A model generated the notes under the pieces. That model had not been told where the DNA came from, ran no database searches, and was given only the letters and a program-made list of their open reading frames with translations. Both the position numbers and the translations under genes were made by a program. From a bacterium (GTDB lineage: Bacteria; SAR324; XYD2-FULL-50-16), in the NCBI GenBank assembly GCA_018829445.1, contig JAHJTV010000008.1:62001-126000 (forward strand): DNA of 64,000 bases, given 5' to 3'. This document shows positions 17,844 through 26,697 of the stretch, piece after piece; within the stretch, counting starts at the first letter, position 1, and the number at the start of each line of letters is the position of its first letter.

Positions 17844-18272
17844 ATGTGCCATCAGTGTAATTACGAAGAAATGCTACTCTCTTCTGACCTTGAAGTAACA
17901 GAGAACCGTCTTCATGTGCTGGAAGTTATTGGCAATAACAGTTTCCCCCTTTCTGCGGGTGATGTGTTTCAGACATTAAAAAGGAACAGCTCGATAAACA
18001 AGGTAACGGTATATCGGATTCTCGAATTGCTGGTTGACCATAATCTGGTGGTATGTCTGAACTCTTTCGGCAAATCAGCTTATTATGGCATGGCTCCCAA
18101 TGACAACCACCTGCCTCATCCCCATTTTTTCTGTAAAAAGTGCGGGCGGATTGACTGCCTGAATCCGAATAGTCTCAACGTAGATAGTTCCTCTCTCTGG
18201 AAGACCTTTCCGGGGCAAATTGACGGCATCGAGATACGAGTGGACGGAATTTGCAAAGATTGCATCAAATAA
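17844..18272 (+). CDS. zur: Fur-family regulator, probably Zur
   Basis: The 142-residue protein has the Fur fold: a winged helix with SAGDVFQTLKRN and INKVTVYRILELLVDHNLV (recognition helix), then HPHFFCKKCGRIDCL and a C-terminal GICKDC. The two CxxC pairs form the structural zinc site. The N-terminal MCHQC adds two more cysteines. Location at the end of a zinc ABC operon supports zinc rather than iron sensing. It would repress the operon when zinc is plentiful, probably at the palindrome at 16092. Confidence 0.8.
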   Translation: MCHQCNYEEMLLSSDLEVTENRLHVLEVIGNNSFPLSAGDVFQTLKRNSSINKVTVYRILELLVDHNLVVCLNSFGKSAYYGMAPNDNHLPHPHFFCKKCGRIDCLNPNSLNVDSSSLWKTFPGQIDGIEIRVDGICKDCIK

Positions 18273-18432
18273 TTCCAATCGAGAGAAAGCAATGGATTTT
18301 CGTTGAATTCATTAACCATTTTTTTTGAATTCTATTTTCCCGGATTTTTTCTTGACAGAGCTGATGCTGATATCAATATAATTTTTCGGGCATATGCCAA
18401 TAAGCTTGGCATTATTAAAATCTCCTTTTAAG

Positions 18433-18490
18433 ACAGAAAAACCCAGAGATCATGACAATCAGCACATGATCAATGGGTTTTTCTGTTTTT
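18433..18490 (+). terminator. Strong intrinsic terminator after the zinc operon
   Basis: A long stem of ACAGAAAAACCCA (18433-18445) with TGGGTTTTTCTGT (18474-18486) encloses a second perfect stem GATCATG/CATGATC with a 10-nt loop, followed by T residues. It ends the zur transcript and may also stop the convergent M20 transcript. The rest of the gap 18273-18637 shows nothing further. Confidence 0.8.
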
Positions 18491-18637
18491 AGATTCCTGA
18501 AATTCAAGAGAGTTTATTAGAGTGTTTTTTTCCGAATAACTCATCAAAGTACTTCTTTCCCAGAAACGGTGACTGCCGAGACAGTGTATAAATTGTCAGA
18601 GATCAAAAATCTTTGTACCAAACCGGTCACTTACAGG

Positions 18638-19810
18638 TCATTGAGGTAAAAGACAATTCACCAGGGACACCCAGTAATTTACTCCCAGTGTTGAAACATC
18701 ATCGTTAAAATCATAGTGCGATTGGTGAAGATTGATTGTCTTTCCCGTTCCCCCGCTTCCAATTCCAATATAAGCTCCCGGAACCTGTTCCAACATAAAC
18801 GCAAAATCCTCCGATCCCATTATCGGATTAAAATGGCAATCAACCCCTTCTTTTCCAACCTGCAGTGATGCAGCACGAATGGCGATTTCAGTCTCTGCAG
18901 CCGTATTGATTAAGGTTGGATAGCGTTTTTCGTATCGCACCTTGGCTTTTGTATGCATGGCAGAACAGACACCAGTAACAATTTCTTCAATCCTGGTTTT
19001 AATGGTTTCCTGTACCTCCTTTTTGAAATGCCGTGTTGTCCCGCGCAGATTTACGGTGTCTGGAATAATATTGTATGCTGATCCCCCATGTACCTCAGTG
19101 ACGCTCAAAACAGCCGCTTCGAACGGATCGGTATTTCTGCTGACAATTGTTTGTAACTGACTGATTAGAGTTGCCGCTGCCATGATTGGATCTATCGTAT
19201 ACTGGGGCATGGCTGCATGCCCCCCGACACCCGTAATCTTGATATCGAATACATCATAGGCCGCCATCATCGGTCCTTCGCAAATTACAAAATTCCCAGC
19301 CGGAATCGTTGGAAAATTATGCATTCCAAAAACGGCTTTTACCGGAAATTGTTCAAACAATCCCTCTTTAACCATCAGACCTCCGCCGCCCTCGTTTTCT
19401 TCTGCAGGCTGAAAAATAAAGTAGACAGTACCCTTGAAAGGTTTAAAGGCGGAAAGTATCTTTGCCGCTCCCAGCAACATGGCCATATGTCCATCATGAC
19501 CGCAGGCATGCATTTTACCGGGATGACTGGACTTGTACTCGACTTCGTTTTCCTCATTAATATCCAGAGCGTCCATATCTGCTCTCAAGGCAACCGAATG
19601 CTCACGCCCGCTTCCGCTATTGTTCAAAACACCCACAACACCTGTTTTTGCCCACTTTCGGTGCACCTCAATCCCGAATTCCTGTAATTTGGTAGCAATA
19701 AAATCGGAGGTTTTTTCTTCTTTGAACGCAGTCTCCGGTATGGAATGCAGGTAATGTCTCCATTTGATCAATTCCGGTTTCAGTTGTTCAATCTCTTTGG
19801 TCAGATTCAT
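18638..19810 (-). CDS. M20D-family amidohydrolase/carboxypeptidase
   Basis: The 390-residue protein has the hippurate/IAA-amino-acid-hydrolase signature: HYLHSIPETAFKEEKT, metal ligands in MHACGHDGHMA, the glutamate pair in PAEENEGGG, a dimerisation domain with GVGGHAAMPQ, and a C-terminal MGSEDFAFM. It would hydrolyse N-acyl amino acids or similar amides in the cytoplasm with a di-metal centre. Its ATG directly follows the stop of the upstream DUF2269-like gene, so the two are co-transcribed. Confidence 0.92.
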   Translation of the reverse strand: MNLTKEIEQLKPELIKWRHYLHSIPETAFKEEKTSDFIATKLQEFGIEVHRKWAKTGVVGVLNNSGSGREHSVALRADMDALDINEENEVEYKSSHPGKMHACGHDGHMAMLLGAAKILSAFKPFKGTVYFIFQPAEENEGGGGLMVKEGLFEQFPVKAVFGMHNFPTIPAGNFVICEGPMMAAYDVFDIKITGVGGHAAMPQYTIDPIMAAATLISQLQTIVSRNTDPFEAAVLSVTEVHGGSAYNIIPDTVNLRGTTRHFKKEVQETIKTRIEEIVTGVCSAMHTKAKVRYEKRYPTLINTAAETEIAIRAASLQVGKEGVDCHFNPIMGSEDFAFMLEQVPGAYIGIGSGGTGKTINLHQSHYDFNDDVSTLGVNYWVSLVNCLLPQ

Positions 19811-20305
19811 TTAGTGTCTCTTTTTCCAGGGTTTTAAAACTGAGATAAAAACCGCAAAGATAAGCGTTAATCCCTGGAATGTTCCAAAGATCAACTGCAT
19901 GCGCAGATTATGAGCATAGTCGACATCGCTGAAAGCCCCTAAGCCCTTTACTTCTGAAATATGAGCCATACCACTCAGCCAGGGGCCCAGCCAGAAAGTA
20001 CCGAAAATAATACCAAATGCACAGATGATCCATTTTATTATGATCCAATAGTGTTTGAACCATCCCCATTTGGTCCAGATTGAATAAATGAGAGACGTCA
20101 ATAGCGTTCCGATTGCCCCGGGCACAAGAATAAACAGGTCAATAAAATCCAGGGTTGCCATGATACCATATAACTCCCTGCCGTCACTTGGATTTATTGC
20201 GAACTGCATGATCATAAGGGTGGTGGCACACCCAACCCAGACACATCCGAAATAGACATGAAAGCACTTCAACCATTTTTGACCTGAAACACCTAGCTTT
20301 TTCAT
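19811..20305 (-). CDS. DUF2269-like integral membrane protein
   Basis: The 164-residue protein has four hydrophobic helices. His and Trp near helix 1 (KCFHVYFGCVWVG) and the central LFILVPGAIGTLLTSLIYS resemble the DUF2269/CopD-like membrane families, whose role is unclear. It is the first gene of a two-gene unit with the M20 amidohydrolase (no intergenic gap), so it may help move that enzyme's substrate or product. Confidence 0.7.
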   Translation of the reverse strand: MKKLGVSGQKWLKCFHVYFGCVWVGCATTLMIMQFAINPSDGRELYGIMATLDFIDLFILVPGAIGTLLTSLIYSIWTKWGWFKHYWIIIKWIICAFGIIFGTFWLGPWLSGMAHISEVKGLGAFSDVDYAHNLRMQLIFGTFQGLTLIFAVFISVLKPWKKRH

Positions 20306-20627
20306 ATATTTCCTTCATTCTTTAATTACTTGATAATAAAATTTGTAGTCTGATACAGATATTTTTAAATTGGCTGTTCAACACTGAAGCTCCCTGCCCC
20401 GGTTCAAGCGATTCGGGATACCGTTAAATAATATCAAACCGATTTAATCGTTATGCTTCGGTACAACCACCACCAAGTCAGGGATCTGACCAGTGAACCA
20501 TGTTCAATTTTGATATAATCTGGTTTTTAGCCTTCATTATGTTTTCATATTGTGTCAATAAGGGTTATGATCAAATTATGAGTCTATTAGATATAATATT
20601 TCAGTAAACCATCTCATCGATTGCGAT
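20306..20627. other. Intergenic region without recognised gene
   Basis: This AT-rich gap lies between divergent genes (DUF2269-like on the left, M23 peptidase on the right). It presumably holds both promoters; I see no clear operator, RNA or ORF. Confidence 0.4.
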
Positions 20628-21554
20628 TTGTATACACAAACCAGTAGAATTGCCTGCATACGCTCCTTCTTGATGATCAGCTTTTGCCTTTTCGTTTTTT
20701 CTCCGGTTTTTGCTGACTCAACAATTAAAACCAACTATCTCAAAATCTCCCTGTCGCCGGCAACAGTCAAAGTTGGACAGTCTTTTACCGTATTTGTTGA
20801 GTCTGCAAATCAGTTAAAATCAATCCATCTCCGCTGCTTTGGGAGTCAACAAACCATTTATAAAATATGGCATAAGGATCATCCACATGTTTACAGGGCT
20901 TTTTTGGGCGTAGCACTGGGTTCAAAACCCGGAACCTACAAAATAGAAGCAGAGGCTGTCGATACGGATGGTGAATCACTGTCAATTCATGAATCACTTC
21001 AGGTGGAAAAAACAATCTTTGGAGTTCAATCAATACAATTACCCAAAAGGAAAAGAAGTCTATTGAATGCCAAGCAGCTTCAGGAGGAAGGGAAAATACT
21101 CGGCAGCAAGATGGAGATACGTGATAACCGTGTGTATTTTTCTTCTCATTTCTCCCTGCCTGTCAAAAGCAGAATCAGCTCAACCTTTGGTCTCCGACGT
21201 CAGTATAATGATGGGCAGTTTTCCTCGTATCACAAGGGCATTGATATGGCGAATGGAAAAGGAACCATTGTTAAGGCGGCCAATGGAGGAAAAGTATCGC
21301 TGGTGGCTTCCATGAAATCAAATGGTAAAATTATACTCATCAATCATGGGCATGGAATAACTTCAATTTACAGTCACCTGGGTGAGTTTCTGGTAAAAGA
21401 GGGAGAGTGGGTGAAAAAAGGACAGGCTATCGGCAAAATTGGCTCCACCGGTATTTCCAATGGCCCACACCTGCATTTCGGCATTAGTGTGAATGATGTC
21501 AGAGTCGATCCCCAACAATGGCTGAACTCGCAAATCACACTCTACTATGACTAA
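20628..21554 (+). CDS. M23-family (LytM-type) peptidase, exported
   Basis: The 308-residue protein has an N-terminal signal sequence (RSFLMISFCLFVFSPVFAD), a beta-rich domain (about 35-130) and a C-terminal peptidase M23 domain. The domain carries zinc ligands HKGID (about 202-206) and GPHLHFG (about 278-284). It would cleave peptidoglycan cross-bridges, or act as a divisome activator if the site is degenerate, but the ligands appear intact. The TTG start is chosen because it gives the signal peptide a basic n-region; an ATG at 20673 is the alternative. Confidence 0.85.
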   Translation: MYTQTSRIACIRSFLMISFCLFVFSPVFADSTIKTNYLKISLSPATVKVGQSFTVFVESANQLKSIHLRCFGSQQTIYKIWHKDHPHVYRAFLGVALGSKPGTYKIEAEAVDTDGESLSIHESLQVEKTIFGVQSIQLPKRKRSLLNAKQLQEEGKILGSKMEIRDNRVYFSSHFSLPVKSRISSTFGLRRQYNDGQFSSYHKGIDMANGKGTIVKAANGGKVSLVASMKSNGKIILINHGHGITSIYSHLGEFLVKEGEWVKKGQAIGKIGSTGISNGPHLHFGISVNDVRVDPQQWLNSQITLYYD

Positions 21555-21619
21555 GAAGGGGTCAAGTCTTGTTTTGTGGCATCTTTTAAAGATGCCACAA
21601 AACAAGACTTGACCCCTTC
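21555..21619. repeat. Long perfect palindrome (REPIN/terminator-like)
   Basis: Two 32-bp arms (21555-21586 and 21588-21619) are perfect reverse complements, beginning GAAGGGGTCAAGTCTTG and ending CAAGACTTGACCCCTTC. The last 11 bp (TTGACCCCTTC) are repeated at 21620-21630. It starts just after the M23 stop codon and would fold into a very stable hairpin that could end both convergent transcripts. The GGGGTCAAGTCTTG motif resembles ends mobilised by REP-associated tyrosine transposases; no transposase is present here. Confidence 0.75.
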
Positions 21620-21636
21620 TTGACCCCTTCTCTGAG

Positions 21637-22995
21637 TTAGTAACTGAAAAATCGGCCTTTCAGGTTATTCATGCCGTTGGAAAAGCCGCTTTTGGAGAAA
21701 ATAACCATGACTTTTTCCAGATTCGGGTTGAGATTAACCAATTTTGATTTCCGCAACAGTTCGGAAAAAACGCTGTATTCAGTTTTTCGAGTTTGCCATT
21801 TACATTCAATAAATGCTGCTTTTTCCTCACCGATTGCTATCAAATCTATCTCTTCATGATTATTCCACCAACGACCAATTTTTGTTGGTGTGAAACCGAG
21901 GTAAACCTCAGGATTCTCAAGAATTTGTTCTTTTGCATAGTCTTCAAAGGCAAATGAAACAAATGTCTGGTTAAATGATTTTTTAATCTGTTCCAGTACA
22001 TAATCCACGTTTCCAATCTCCAGGTAGGATTGATTCATAAACACGTAGTGCATCCAGAATTTTATAAAATTGTCTTTTATGCGATACTGACCATGTTTAC
22101 TCTTTTCAGGCCATTTTTCAGTAATGGGAACCTGTTTTTCCAGGATATCGAGATCGCACAATCGCTGCATATAGCGTGATAGATGAGATGCCGGCACTCC
22201 CAGTTTCCCTCCGATTTTCCCTATTTTCGTCTCTCCCCGAGAGATTATCTCCAGAATTGTAAAATAGGTAACCGGCTGACTGATTTCATCTTTAAGAAGA
22301 AACTTTACTTCCGGATACAAATAGGAGTTTTTATCCAGAATCTGGGAGGCGATATTATACCAGAAGGATCTTCTGCTGTCATATAGTTCCAGATACTTGG
22401 GCACTGTTCCAAAGGAAGCGTAAATGTTCATCTGATTCAATTTGGATACCCCTTTGACAAACTGGCTTATGTGATTAAACCGCAACGGTTTCAGATGAAT
22501 ATTGGATGTTCTTCTGCCATAAAGGGGGGATTTATAACTCAAGACCTCGTTATGCATAATGGTTATTACCGAGCCGCAGAGAATCAGGTGTATTCTGCTT
22601 TGGCTTAACACGGTATCCCATATTTTCTGCATAAAACCGGAAAAAGATTTATCCAGTTGCGTCAGTTTGTGGTACTCATCAATCACAATCACTACTTTTT
22701 CTTTGCCAATGTGATCTACCAGAAACATAAAGGCCTGTTCAAAACTGTCAAAAGAGTGGTGTTTTAGATACTGTTTCCCCAGGAAGCTCAGGATCTGGTA
22801 GCTGAATTGTTGTAACTGATTCTCAAGGCTGGATTCTGTCGCGTAGTAAAAGATCGAGGATTTGTCTTTGATATATTGAGAAATCAAGGTTGTCTTTCCA
22901 ACCCTGCGTCGGCCGTATATGACGGTGAAAGAGGCTCGCTTTTTTTTGTATTCCTCATTGAGAATACTCAGTTCATTTTTTCTGTCTATAAACAT
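21637..22995 (-). CDS. Archaeal-type AAA ATPase with DUF234 domain
   Basis: The protein has 452 residues. The ATG at 22995 starts the conserved MFIDRKNELSILNEEY and has GGGGA upstream; a 19-residue hydrophobic extension to 23052 is probably not translated. Walker A is GRRRVGKTT and Walker B VVIVIDEYHKL; a winged-helix segment (LGVPASHLSRYMQRLCDL) and a DUF234 nuclease-like C-terminus (EEIDLIAI, AFIECKW) follow. The ExK-type motif suggests a PD-(D/E)XK fold. These proteins are common, scattered and possibly selfish or defence-related; function is unproven. Confidence 0.85.
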   Translation of the reverse strand: MFIDRKNELSILNEEYKKKRASFTVIYGRRRVGKTTLISQYIKDKSSIFYYATESSLENQLQQFSYQILSFLGKQYLKHHSFDSFEQAFMFLVDHIGKEKVVIVIDEYHKLTQLDKSFSGFMQKIWDTVLSQSRIHLILCGSVITIMHNEVLSYKSPLYGRRTSNIHLKPLRFNHISQFVKGVSKLNQMNIYASFGTVPKYLELYDSRRSFWYNIASQILDKNSYLYPEVKFLLKDEISQPVTYFTILEIISRGETKIGKIGGKLGVPASHLSRYMQRLCDLDILEKQVPITEKWPEKSKHGQYRIKDNFIKFWMHYVFMNQSYLEIGNVDYVLEQIKKSFNQTFVSFAFEDYAKEQILENPEVYLGFTPTKIGRWWNNHEEIDLIAIGEEKAAFIECKWQTRKTEYSVFSELLRKSKLVNLNPNLEKVMVIFSKSGFSNGMNNLKGRFFSY

Positions 22996-23223
22996 TATGT
23001 TCCCCATCATTATGTTGAGCAACATAATAAACCAAAAGACTAAAAAAACCAAATCGGAAACGGAGAATTTCTATTTTTTGTAATGTGAGGTTTGGGGGTG
23101 GGGACTAATATTGAAATAATCTTATCACTATGGGACGATGTCTCTGATTGTTATCAATATTAGTATTTGGCGGGTAAGAGAATCTTTATTAATCAGTAGA
23201 GTAACAAAGATTCATTAAAGGTG

Positions 23224-23784
23224 TTAGAAGCCTTTATATTCGATCAGCTTCTTGTATCCTTCCGGATCATCTTTTACCCAACTATCATGTTCATCTATAA
23301 TCGTTTGCCAGTAAGCCTGGTCCAGATCGGCGACCATGTATTGTGGGTCATACTGCCAATAGGTGCAATAGGAGATTGCCTCCTGGGCTTCTTTTCGGTT
23401 TAGCGGAAAAAAGTCCCTGACTCTAGCCCGCCAGACTCCCATATTAACGCCCTGGCTGTAAGCATAGATCTTTCCAGCTTCAAAATTAACTTTCGCTGCA
23501 ACCGTGTTCTCTGATACAGCTGCGATAATGTGTTCTCCAGGTTCAACATAGGTTATAAAATAAGTGGCGCCCTGGGTGTCTCCGATAAACTTTCTATCAA
23601 GATAGTTTGCAAAGGCAACCCCTCCGCCAAAACTTGTATCACGAGCGATAACCAGTGTAGCTTTATCGGGTTTTGGAGCAAGCTGTGGCGTAACTTCGGG
23701 ATAAATCATGTAAGAGGCACCGCAGCCTTGAAACAGAAATCCCAGGAATGCAAAAATCAGTAATTTCGTTTTAATATAATTCAT
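23224..23784 (-). CDS. DUF2846-like lipoprotein
   Basis: The 186-residue protein has a lipoprotein signal peptide (FAFLGFLFQGCG, lipidated Cys21). A beta-rich domain includes KATLVIARDTSF, YVEPGEHIIAAVSEN and FEAGKIYAY, the pattern of DUF2846 lipoproteins. It is probably attached to a membrane facing the periplasm; the role is unknown. AGGAG precedes the ATG. The gene is monocistronic. Confidence 0.75.
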   Translation of the reverse strand: MNYIKTKLLIFAFLGFLFQGCGASYMIYPEVTPQLAPKPDKATLVIARDTSFGGGVAFANYLDRKFIGDTQGATYFITYVEPGEHIIAAVSENTVAAKVNFEAGKIYAYSQGVNMGVWRARVRDFFPLNRKEAQEAISYCTYWQYDPQYMVADLDQAYWQTIIDEHDSWVKDDPEGYKKLIEYKGF

Positions 23785-23961
23785 TTTTTCTCCTTTTTTT
23801 AATATTTAAGAAAAAAATTCCTTGTGACGTAGTTACTATAACTGGTAATCAGTCTGAAATGTCAATAGAATTTTGGCGATCAAAGTCAATCTAAGTCTCA
23901 AATCTTTTTAGATCAAATAGTTAGAACAGTCGTGGTTGGGAGACATTTTTATTCATGTGAC

Positions 23962-24804
23962 CTATAAAACAACCTCCCTGTCAAACTCCACCCATTTCGG
24001 ACCGTTCTTTACCGTCGCTGCCACTATTTTGGGATCATGCTGAAAGAATAATACCCAGTTCTCCCTGATCGCCTTTCTCAGGAAATAATCTTTCTCGGGG
24101 AAATGATCCAATGGTCGGTTGTCATTACTTGCCTGATAGGCTATTGGAATATGATCAGTGGTGGGAATCATGTCGGCGCAAAAAAACAGGGATTGATCAT
24201 CCCCTTTAACCAAAACATGTTGTTGAGCCGGAGTATGACCATAGGTAACCATCACTTCAATCCCATCGAACAAAGGCACTGAACCTTCCAGGAATTGCAG
24301 TTGCCTGCTGCTATTCAGAGGAAGAAAATCATCCGAAATATAATTGTTTTTATCCCTTTCATGTGGATTGCATGCATATTCCCATTGTTCATTCTGGACG
24401 TAATACTGGGCATTGGGAAAAGTTGACTCAACCTTGTTGCTAAAGGTTTTGGTCGCGCCGCCGGCATGTTCGAAATGCAGATGGGACAGGATAACATCGG
24501 TTATCTGGTGACAGTCCAATTCAAAACCACTTAACAACAGGTTGATATCCAGGGGATTGGATTGAACACCATGCAGATCCCTGATCTCGTCGGAGAGTTT
24601 ACTACCATACCCCGTATCTACCAGAATATTTTTCCCGTTTCCCTGGATCAGCAAGGATCGAGATTTTAATAGAATTCTGTTTTTTTCATCTGCCGAAACG
24701 CTTTGTTCCCATTCAATCTTGGGTATAATGCCAAACATTATCCCACCATCCACCAAGAATTCGCCAAAATCCAGTGGATAACAATCATAATCTCCAAATC
24801 GCAT
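23962..24804 (-). CDS. MBL-fold metallo-hydrolase (lactonase-like)
   Basis: The 280-residue protein has the metallo-beta-lactamase fold: DTGYGSKL, metal motif SHLHFEHAGG, TYGHTPAQQHVLV and FFCADMIPT. The metal motif reads HxHxEH rather than HxHxDH, a conservative but notable change at a metal/proton-relay residue. The overall layout is like quorum-quenching lactonase-type hydrolases. AAGGAGATATACT precedes the ATG. The substrate cannot be inferred. Confidence 0.85.
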   Translation of the reverse strand: MRFGDYDCYPLDFGEFLVDGGIMFGIIPKIEWEQSVSADEKNRILLKSRSLLIQGNGKNILVDTGYGSKLSDEIRDLHGVQSNPLDINLLLSGFELDCHQITDVILSHLHFEHAGGATKTFSNKVESTFPNAQYYVQNEQWEYACNPHERDKNNYISDDFLPLNSSRQLQFLEGSVPLFDGIEVMVTYGHTPAQQHVLVKGDDQSLFFCADMIPTTDHIPIAYQASNDNRPLDHFPEKDYFLRKAIRENWVLFFQHDPKIVAATVKNGPKWVEFDREVVL

Positions 24805-24961
24805 AGTATATCTCCTTCAATCAAAAACTGTTTGGCTCGCAACGAGTCTATTCTTGTTTGTATATTGATGATTGGCGAAAAATAATGAATCCGAGTTTTC
24901 AGGCTACAGATTCTAGTCTTTTCGGACAACGGTCTAATCCTCCCTTGGTTGACTAATTGAA

Positions 24962-25000
24962 TTGACAATTTCGCTTGCAATCAATATACTCGCATGCGAG
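24962..25000 (+). promoter_or_regulatory. Sigma-70 promoter with palindrome at the start site
   Basis: TTGACA (24962-24967), a 17-bp spacer and TATACT (24985-24990) make a near-consensus promoter reading toward the QueG-like gene. The perfect palindrome CTCGCATGCGAG (24989-25000) overlaps the -10 box and the start site, the position of a repressor operator. The regulator is not identified. Confidence 0.65.
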
Positions 25001-25070
25001 CAAATAATCAAAAAATCATCAGGAAGCCCAGGGGAGCAACTAAAAACCACTGTAGCAAAGAGGAAAAGAA

Positions 25071-26132
25071 ATGGAACAAAATAAAAAAGAACAATTAACT
25101 CATAGAATTATAGATTTGGCCAAACGTTTGGGAGCCGATCTAGTGGGAATCGCAACGAAGGATACATTAAAAGGGGGGCCCCCATCCACAGATCTTACCT
25201 ACGTGTTACCCGGAGCTAACTCAGCTGTTGTATTTGCCATTTCCCTAGACCAGAGTATTATCGAACCATTTATTGAAAAATCGGACTTTGATTCTTTCAA
25301 CGTCAACAATGTCCGCACCAATACCCTGGCAAGCGGAATATCCCTTGATCTGTCCAAGTATCTTGAGATGAAGGGGTTTCGATCAGTTGCACTTAATGCA
25401 AACATCGACTACCGAAAGGATACCAAGGGTGGTGTAATGGATGAACTGCCTCCCATTTCCCATCGATATCTGGCTGTCAGATCCGGAGTAGGGTTCTTGG
25501 GATTTTCCGGAAACCTGTTGACAAAACAATTTGGGGCTGCTGTTATTTTGGGTTCTCTTGTAACTCAAGCAGAATTAATTCCGACCGATCCCATCAATCC
25601 GGAAAATAATTATTGCGATCAGTGTAAGGTTTGTACTGCCTCCTGTGCCTCCGGCTACATGGATCCAAAGGAGATGATCACAGTCACCATGGGAGGCATG
25701 GATTTCAGTTATTCCAGACGCCGCCACCACTGGAGATGCGACTATGTCTGCGGAGGGTTTTCCGGATTGCACCAATCGAAAAAATGGTCAACCTGGTCTC
25801 CTGCCCGATTTGCAATTCCTGAGAAAGATGAAGAATTTGCTGAAGCTTTTATCAAAGCAGCTCCAGCATATAAAAAACGCCCCAAATCAGATGTTGGGTT
25901 TTATCACTTTCTGATGCCGGGCAATGTGATTGAGCTCACCTGCTGTTTTTGCCAATTGGTGTGTCATCCTGATAAAGAAGTCAGAAAGAAACGATTAAAA
26001 ATGATTCGAAATAGTGGCGTCACTATTCAACGATCAGATGGCTCCCTGGCTTCGGTATCGCCCGATGACGCCGAAAAGTGGTTGGCTTCATTGGATAAGG
26101 AAACCAGGGCATTGTATATGGAAGTGGAATAG
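25071..26132 (+). CDS. QueG/reductive-dehalogenase-like 4Fe-4S protein
   Basis: The 353-residue protein has an N-terminal domain like epoxyqueuosine reductase (GADLVGIATKD; VRSGVGFLGFSGNLLT), then a cluster motif CDQCKVCTASCASG (C-x2-C-x2-C-x3-C) and a second Cys set near residue 290 (TCCFCQLVCHPD). An extra Cys pair lies in WRCDYVCGG. Such proteins hold two 4Fe-4S clusters and often a cobalamin. It is not a canonical QueG: the segment between the clusters is longer. It is monocistronic, behind its own promoter-operator. A second member of the family lies at 60909-61790. Confidence 0.8.
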   Translation: MEQNKKEQLTHRIIDLAKRLGADLVGIATKDTLKGGPPSTDLTYVLPGANSAVVFAISLDQSIIEPFIEKSDFDSFNVNNVRTNTLASGISLDLSKYLEMKGFRSVALNANIDYRKDTKGGVMDELPPISHRYLAVRSGVGFLGFSGNLLTKQFGAAVILGSLVTQAELIPTDPINPENNYCDQCKVCTASCASGYMDPKEMITVTMGGMDFSYSRRRHHWRCDYVCGGFSGLHQSKKWSTWSPARFAIPEKDEEFAEAFIKAAPAYKKRPKSDVGFYHFLMPGNVIELTCCFCQLVCHPDKEVRKKRLKMIRNSGVTIQRSDGSLASVSPDDAEKWLASLDKETRALYMEVE

Positions 26133-26350
26133 CTCTATTTCCGAAATTTCTTTTTTTGCTATTAAGCCGTACTTCTTTTTGGTTTCAAATTCGGTTCAGG
26201 ATAATCGCAGTTAATATTGACACATCCCACTCCACTGGCTGCAATATGAGCCCCGTATAATCAATGATAAAAGACAATCAACCAAGAGATTGACAGCAAT
26301 TAGAAAAAAATTACATTCTTTGAGAAACTTTTTAAAACTTATATTAAATG

Positions 26351-26373
26351 TAATAAACCGACTCCGTTTATTA
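26351..26373. promoter_or_regulatory. Inverted repeat resembling the site upstream of the MarR gene
   Basis: TAATAAAC and GTTTATTA flank a 7-bp centre (CGACTCC). The site at 29601-29626 shares AATAAACCG-n-CTC and GTTT. It lies 325 bp upstream of the 7TM-DISM kinase and may be bound by the MarR regulator encoded at 29023-29496. Confidence 0.4.
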
Positions 26374-26422
26374 AAAGGCTTTCTCTACTGATTTTTTATT
26401 ACCGATCAAAAAACCAACTACT

Positions 26423-26664
26423 TAGTGTCCGACCGAAAAGTAGCTATTTCCTGCAATGGTATTGCTTGAAATAAGAAGATTCAACTTGGAGCTTGAATTG
26501 CCTTCGGCTGTCGGCGATCAGCTTTCAGCCAACTGCCAAGTCTTTTTAGGTTACCATAAATCTGAATGTTGAGGCTGATCGCTGAAAGCCGAAGTTGTCA
26601 CTCATACTCTCTAACTCCTATGCGAATATCCATAAAGTCTGACGGGGTTTTCATTCAGACACTA
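26423..26664. mobile_element. Small non-autonomous inverted-repeat element
   Basis: The termini TAGTGTCCGACCGAAAA (26423-26439) and, inverted, TAGTGTCTGAATGAAAA (26648-26664) match at 14 of 17 positions and bound a 242-bp stretch with no ORF. Inside, 26502-26522 and 26574-26594 form an imperfect 21-bp inverted repeat (CTTCGGCT...GATCAGC). The layout is that of a MITE. No obvious target duplication is visible. The rest of the gap 26133-26697 holds nothing recognisable. Confidence 0.55.
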
Positions 26665-26697
26665 TTTATTAAAACCTGAATATTTTAGATTATTGTC

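Noticed and set aside
24738..24980. 80-codon minus-strand ORF upstream of the MBL gene
   Set aside because: It overlaps the MBL N-terminus in another frame and covers the divergent promoter; no motif.
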